Both the position numbers and the translations under genes were made by a program. 10,211 nucleotides of DNA from CAYYYP01 sp964475985 (GTDB lineage Bacteria > Bdellovibrionota > UBA1018 > CAYHWW01), in the NCBI GenBank assembly GCA_964475985.1, contig CAYYYP010000075.1, positions 1 to 10,211 of the forward strand. The letters are read 5' to 3'. The notes under the pieces are model-generated. The model was given only the letters and a program-made list of their open reading frames with translations. It made no database searches and was not told where the DNA came from. Each line of letters opens with the position of its first letter. Position 1 is the first letter of the stretch. Below, piece after piece: positions 8,301 to 10,211 of this stretch.

Positions 8301-8655
8301 TGTGAACCATGTTTTCTATGTGCAAGATGATGCTTGGGGAGGCTTTCGACCAGGCACGCAAGATTTAACTCCGACTTCGCGAGCAATGATTGAGAATAGT
8401 GATCAGGTCATAGCCATTGGTGGAGGTGAAATCGCTCGCGATGAGATGACCGCCGCAATGAGGCGAGGCATTCCCACTAGCTTCATTCAGGCCGACATGA
8501 ATCATGAGTTAGCGATACGCAAAGCAACTAGAAATGGTGGCGTTGCGCCTACAGAATTCTTGGGTGCAGCACATACTGTGCGTGAACTGCCTGACGCTTC
8601 GGAGAGTCTAAAGCTCTGCCTTGTCGGCGCGCTACAAAATGTTGCTGGGAAATAG
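5320..8655 (+). CDS. Zeta-toxin-like P-loop kinase fused to three SLOG-like Rossmann domains, with N-terminal membrane segment
   Basis: The 1111-residue product starts with a basic N-terminus and a hydrophobic segment (about 35-51). Residues about 88-275 match zeta/PezT kinases, which phosphorylate UDP-N-acetylglucosamine: Walker A GAPGAGKST (100-108, Lys106), VIDPDEIKNFIPEY (126-139), IIVDGTLRATD (176-186) and Arg-rich RVAARARATGR (219-229). Residues about 276-507 are unassigned. Three related Rossmann-like units follow at about 517-625, 688-845 and 914-1075. Each has a G-x-T/D-x-G motif (VTGATDYG 521, GGTTDGIG 730, GATPDGIG 957). Units A and C then carry MGGGEILKDE (591) and IGGGEIARDE (1033), reminiscent of the PGGxGTxxE motif of LOG/SLOG proteins; unit B has RGGAVSTAE instead. 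ATG 5320 has AGGG three bases upstream; an in-frame TTG at 5275 would add 15 residues. The kinase call is fairly firm, the SLOG call moderate, the biological role unknown. Confidence 0.8.
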   Translation: MKNLASKNSRTLTRHFIAKVSLKSWVFLILSGVIFILGGAIPDVRGGNTDEGGLYDTSQHFVMASGEYTAERRALHESIVERFMRHGTSSANPSLIFTAGAPGAGKSTAIDAIGAAGYLDQSRYLVIDPDEIKNFIPEYARFKQIDPARAASLVHAESGIIQELLFRRAIEARKNIIVDGTLRATDYFSEIITNLRVTHPEYSTSIVLVDANEQTLLTRVAARARATGRHVPESYVVDTKRVVRESVERLRQLTDTSIEISNEGEPIITSFFKNGENVTVNLRVPLRGSRNILVDYQVDVPTERLAIDRSVGTVDQIKGNKRVIQIRSGPNLDINNLRSEFLSRIDPTQHWVVVRADDPQAAQIIGAAQAASFETILVGTADHPVTSSAVQPTFYAVASDEGELSRMWTRLVVNDAENTVKHVSLDFRDVAMTTLSAQAESINTLRLESQNQLRTDLSTRNILFVDSSQLDTSVLNGRTPILFSGASKKSWPLISISNQGEVVQAIRQSLSVLDPQRVVIVTGATDYGVERFVHQEARSRGFTVLGTVVESASAAEVGPVTHATIMGNSWFGKSRPVLQFVRNHQGAVIFMGGGEILKDEIQMARDLGTRFSLMNGPEGAANDLAQVLPERSFQGADGLVARIYREQSGLIAASENRRARDAMFREYLTRLRRTRTEVVDYNQLRAHARGRRVTVLGGYSALGYENPHAVRAQVRELMRSNGDHAMYVIGGTTDGIGQAYEWIPEIARELGYHDVKTAGIVSRNAAQYGVAEQDYVLFADTDVNQWEVQRNGRSLMVNIAEHTQGRMVYFRGGAVSTAEIEEALRRNVSVTIVNDPRIAPNAHAVAKRLISTPDLVTDGTAQFVRGVADHPSLQVVGDGNFRRAGSAVESAEVRHPSSPAEVRTEAEISEFFRSRGKRVVTFLGYSGLDYQDRPRMLRQARRVMERLNPRTTIINIGATPDGIGAVYPLAQEMGFETSGIVSVMAKEYGTPSPHVNHVFYVQDDAWGGFRPGTQDLTPTSRAMIENSDQVIAIGGGEIARDEMTAAMRRGIPTSFIQADMNHELAIRKATRNGGVAPTEFLGAAHTVRELPDASESLKLCLVGALQNVAGK
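6868..7194 (+). repeat. Protein-level repeat unit A (SLOG-like)
   Basis: This segment encodes residues about 517-625 of the zeta-kinase fusion. It runs VVIVTGATDYGVERF, ARSRGFTVLGTV, then AVIFMGGGEILKDEIQ. Its order of motifs matches units B and C, but it lacks the GYSxL lead-in (about 30 residues) that B and C share. Confidence 0.6.
7381..7854 (+). repeat. Protein-level repeat unit B (SLOG-like, degenerate Gly motif)
   Basis: This segment encodes residues about 688-845. It opens RVTVLGGYSALGYENP, then YVIGGTTDGIG and ARELGYHDVKTAGIVS. Where units A and C have GGGEIxxDE, this unit has GGAVSTAEIEEA (812-823), losing the third Gly and the Glu after it, so it may have lost ligand binding or catalysis. 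Confidence 0.6.
8059..8544 (+). repeat. Protein-level repeat unit C (SLOG-like)
   Basis: This segment encodes residues about 914-1075. It opens RVVTFLGYSGLDYQDRP, aligned with the start of unit B, then INIGATPDGIG, AQEMGFETSGIVS and VIAIGGGEIARDEMTAAM. It is the most complete copy and the best query for a fold search. Confidence 0.65.
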
Positions 8656-8965
8656 TTGGGTTTAGTTTTAATTTTGAATTCGGCTTTCCTAGGAAAGCTT
8701 AGGGGCAATTGGATTTGATTAACTGCCTGATCAGCAGCTATTAAAAATATTTCGTATTTTTGAAAATAGTTCTTTGCACTAATTTCGGAATGAGATTTCA
8801 GAACGCGATGGCTTGAACTTAAAATCAATGAATCCTGCCCACGATTTGAACTGCTGCTCGTAAGTTGTTGAATTAATCATCGAGCGACAATTTTTAAAGA
8901 TCTACTCCCATATGCGAAGTTAGGCCCCTGATTTTTGCGCCAAAAACCCGTGTTAAAAGGAAAAA
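8656..8965. other. Intergenic gap with short inverted repeats, no convincing gene
   Basis: Neither strand shows a credible coding sequence here. Three short inverted repeats are visible: the perfect palindrome GCTTTCCTAGGAAAGC (8683-8698), AAAAATA/TATTTTT around TTTCG (8743-8761), and TTTTTG/CAAAAA around CGC (8932-8946) just upstream of the next ribosome binding site. The promoter of the HNH gene should lie here; TTGAAC (8846-8851) is a possible -35 box without a good -10 partner. Confidence 0.6.
8683..8698 (+). terminator. Palindrome 28 bases after the zeta-kinase stop, possible weak terminator
   Basis: GCTTTCCTAGGAAAGC is a perfect 16-base palindrome that could fold as a 6-bp stem with a CTAG loop. 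It lies at the right place to end the zeta-kinase transcript, but no U-run follows, so an intrinsic terminator is doubtful. It could equally be a protein-binding site. Confidence 0.25.
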
Positions 8966-10211
8966 ATGAAACAAAATCTCTCACACCTCAAAGACGCAGA
9001 GTTACTTTTAACTACAAAAACTCTCGTAGAAAAGGAGCGAGCCGTTACGGCGGAGGTGCTTCAATGCATTAATGAGATTGAACTGAGAAGACTTCACCTA
9101 CTAGCTGGATTTTCTAGCCTTCATGAGTTTTTAGTTAAGCAATTTGGTTATTGTGACGGCTCAGCCCACAGGCGGATTGCTGCAGCAAGGTTACTAAGGA
9201 CCCTTCCTCAGGTCGTTGCGCCAGCTTTAAGGGAGGGAAGGGTAAATCTTACTACGGTAGCGTTAGCGCAGGATTTTTTTGTTTCGGAAAGAAGAGATTT
9301 TAAGAAAGAGTATTCTCTAAGACAAAAAGAAGACCTTCTTTTTTCTATAACTTCAAAATCAAGAAGGCAGTGCGAGGAGGTGTTCCAGAGGATCTCGCCC
9401 GAACGAGCAAGCCTACCTAAACTAGAAAGGGTGAGAGTCATGGGATCCGCAACAGACGAATCATCCCTAGAAGTACTACTCACTCTAACGCCTGAGTTTC
9501 AAATAAAACTTACAAGGATTAAAGAGCTTTTAAGTCATCATCCAGAATCACAGAAAAGTTATGCAGAACTTTTTGAATTAATGGCGGATCAACTATTAAA
9601 GAGAGTAGACCCACTTTTAAAAGCTAGAAATAAAACTAAAAGAGAACAAGTGTCGCAAGATTCTATCGCGGCAAAATCATTTGCGAATCCAAAAGACGCC
9701 GAAAATAATGACCAGCAGAAAGAGATCCACCTCACAAGCCCCAAGTTCGGATACAAGAGTGATTTTCTTAGAGCACAAAATGGAGGTCAGCAGAATAGCG
9801 CGCTCGTGTCGCCGCCTAAAGTCCATGGAGTTGATGGCGATGCCTTCACAGCTCAGCCGAAAGCTTTCCCAGGAAAGCTCACTTTACCCATGGATTTAAA
9901 CTTTCTTGCGCAAGCATACGCAAAGTCGCCATCAAAAAAACCAAACCCGTTTAACGATTCTACAATCCTTGGGGATCCGTCAGCTAAAAAACCTAGTCGC
10001 TACATGCCAGCCCAGATCAAAACTTTCGTAAGCAAGCGCGATAACGGACAATGTACCTACATAAGCCCACTGACGAGCGAACGCTGTAGAGCCCGCAAGT
10101 TCTTACATATTGATCATATTGAGCCCTTAGCCCTTGGTGGAAAAACAACAACCGATAACTGTCGTTTGCTGTGCGCTCAGCACAATGCACTCGCCGCCGT
10201 GCAGGTACTTG
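8966..10211 (+). CDS. HNH endonuclease (partial, C-terminus beyond window)
   Basis: The frame is open from ATG 8966 to the right edge (415 codons); AAAAGGA (8955-8961) sits four bases before the ATG. The N-terminal part (about 1-100), starting NLSHLKDAELLLTTKTLVE with HLLAGFSSLHEFLVKQFGY, is a helical domain I recognise from HNH proteins of Bdellovibrio-type genomes. A variable hydrophilic linker spans about 215-345. The C-terminal nuclease module begins RYMPAQIKTFVSKRDNGQC and has HIDHIEPLALGG (381-392) and DNCRLLCAQHN (397-407). Asp383-His384, Asn398 and His406 are the likely HNH residues, and Cys363, Cys374, Cys399 and Cys403 may bind a structural zinc. It probably cuts DNA in the cytoplasm. 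The gene is AT-rich (9301-9360 has 16 G or C of 60), unlike the flagellar genes, suggesting transfer. No methylase, restriction or intron/intein context is visible. Confidence 0.88.
   Translation, partial: MKQNLSHLKDAELLLTTKTLVEKERAVTAEVLQCINEIELRRLHLLAGFSSLHEFLVKQFGYCDGSAHRRIAAARLLRTLPQVVAPALREGRVNLTTVALAQDFFVSERRDFKKEYSLRQKEDLLFSITSKSRRQCEEVFQRISPERASLPKLERVRVMGSATDESSLEVLLTLTPEFQIKLTRIKELLSHHPESQKSYAELFELMADQLLKRVDPLLKARNKTKREQVSQDSIAAKSFANPKDAENNDQQKEIHLTSPKFGYKSDFLRAQNGGQQNSALVSPPKVHGVDGDAFTAQPKAFPGKLTLPMDLNFLAQAYAKSPSKKPNPFNDSTILGDPSAKKPSRYMPAQIKTFVSKRDNGQCTYISPLTSERCRARKFLHIDHIEPLALGGKTTTDNCRLLCAQHNALAAVQVL

Noticed and set aside
8743..8761. AT-only inverted repeat as an intrinsic terminator
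   Set aside because: The 7-bp stem is entirely A-T, so it would be too weak to terminate transcription alone.
8502..8828. Minus-strand open frame of 108 codons across the end of the zeta-kinase gene
   Set aside because: Most of it is antisense to clear coding sequence, and the remainder has no recognisable motif or ribosome binding site.
9681..9899. Plus-strand frame inside the HNH gene
   Set aside because: It is an alternative frame of the HNH linker region; the main frame is open throughout and gives family motifs on both sides.
8966..10211. HNH gene as a group I/II intron or intein homing nuclease
   Set aside because: The gene is free-standing with its own ribosome binding site and no host gene or intron structure is visible around it.
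1..10211. CRISPR array, tRNA or rRNA genes
   Set aside because: No regularly spaced repeats, tRNA-like cloverleaf or rRNA-like conserved stretches were seen on reading either strand.

Overview
The window looks like a chromosomal segment of a flagellated Gram-negative bacterium, most likely a Bdellovibrio-type predator relative (Bdellovibrionota). P-ring and L-ring genes show an outer membrane. The flgF-flgG-flgA-flgH-flgI-rod-binding gene order, and a solitary HNH nuclease of a type I associate with Bdellovibrio genomes, point to that group. The taxonomic call is an inference, not a search result.

Layout. Bases 1-5155 hold one tightly packed minus-strand operon for the flagellar rod and rings. 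Read in the direction of transcription it is flgF (5155-4121), flgG (4124-3345), flgA (3345-2323), flgH (2326-1451), flgI (1454-435), then the first part of a gene with a FlgJ-type rod-binding domain (404 to beyond base 1). The first five genes overlap each other by 1 or 4 bases (ATGA or TAATG junctions), so they are probably translationally coupled. FlgF and FlgG build the proximal and distal rod. FlgA chaperones FlgI into the P ring. FlgH forms the L ring. The last product probably assists rod passage or assembly at the peptidoglycan layer. FlgF and FlgH carry Ala/Pro-rich insertions, and the rod-binding protein appears to have an N-terminal membrane segment.

Bases 5156-5319 form a divergent intergenic region. 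On the plus strand, 5320-8655 encodes an unusual 1111-residue protein. It has a basic N-terminus and one hydrophobic segment, a zeta-toxin/PezT-like P-loop kinase domain, an unassigned middle region, and three related Rossmann-like domains. Those three domains resemble the SLOG/LOG nucleotide-binding superfamily. This is the most interesting object in the window: a putative toxin-type kinase fused to several candidate nucleotide-sensing domains, with topology that predicts export or periplasmic exposure. No antitoxin gene is visible beside it.

Bases 8656-8965 are a non-coding gap with short inverted repeats. From 8966 to the right edge runs an AT-richer gene for an HNH endonuclease, cut off by the window end just after its HNH motif.
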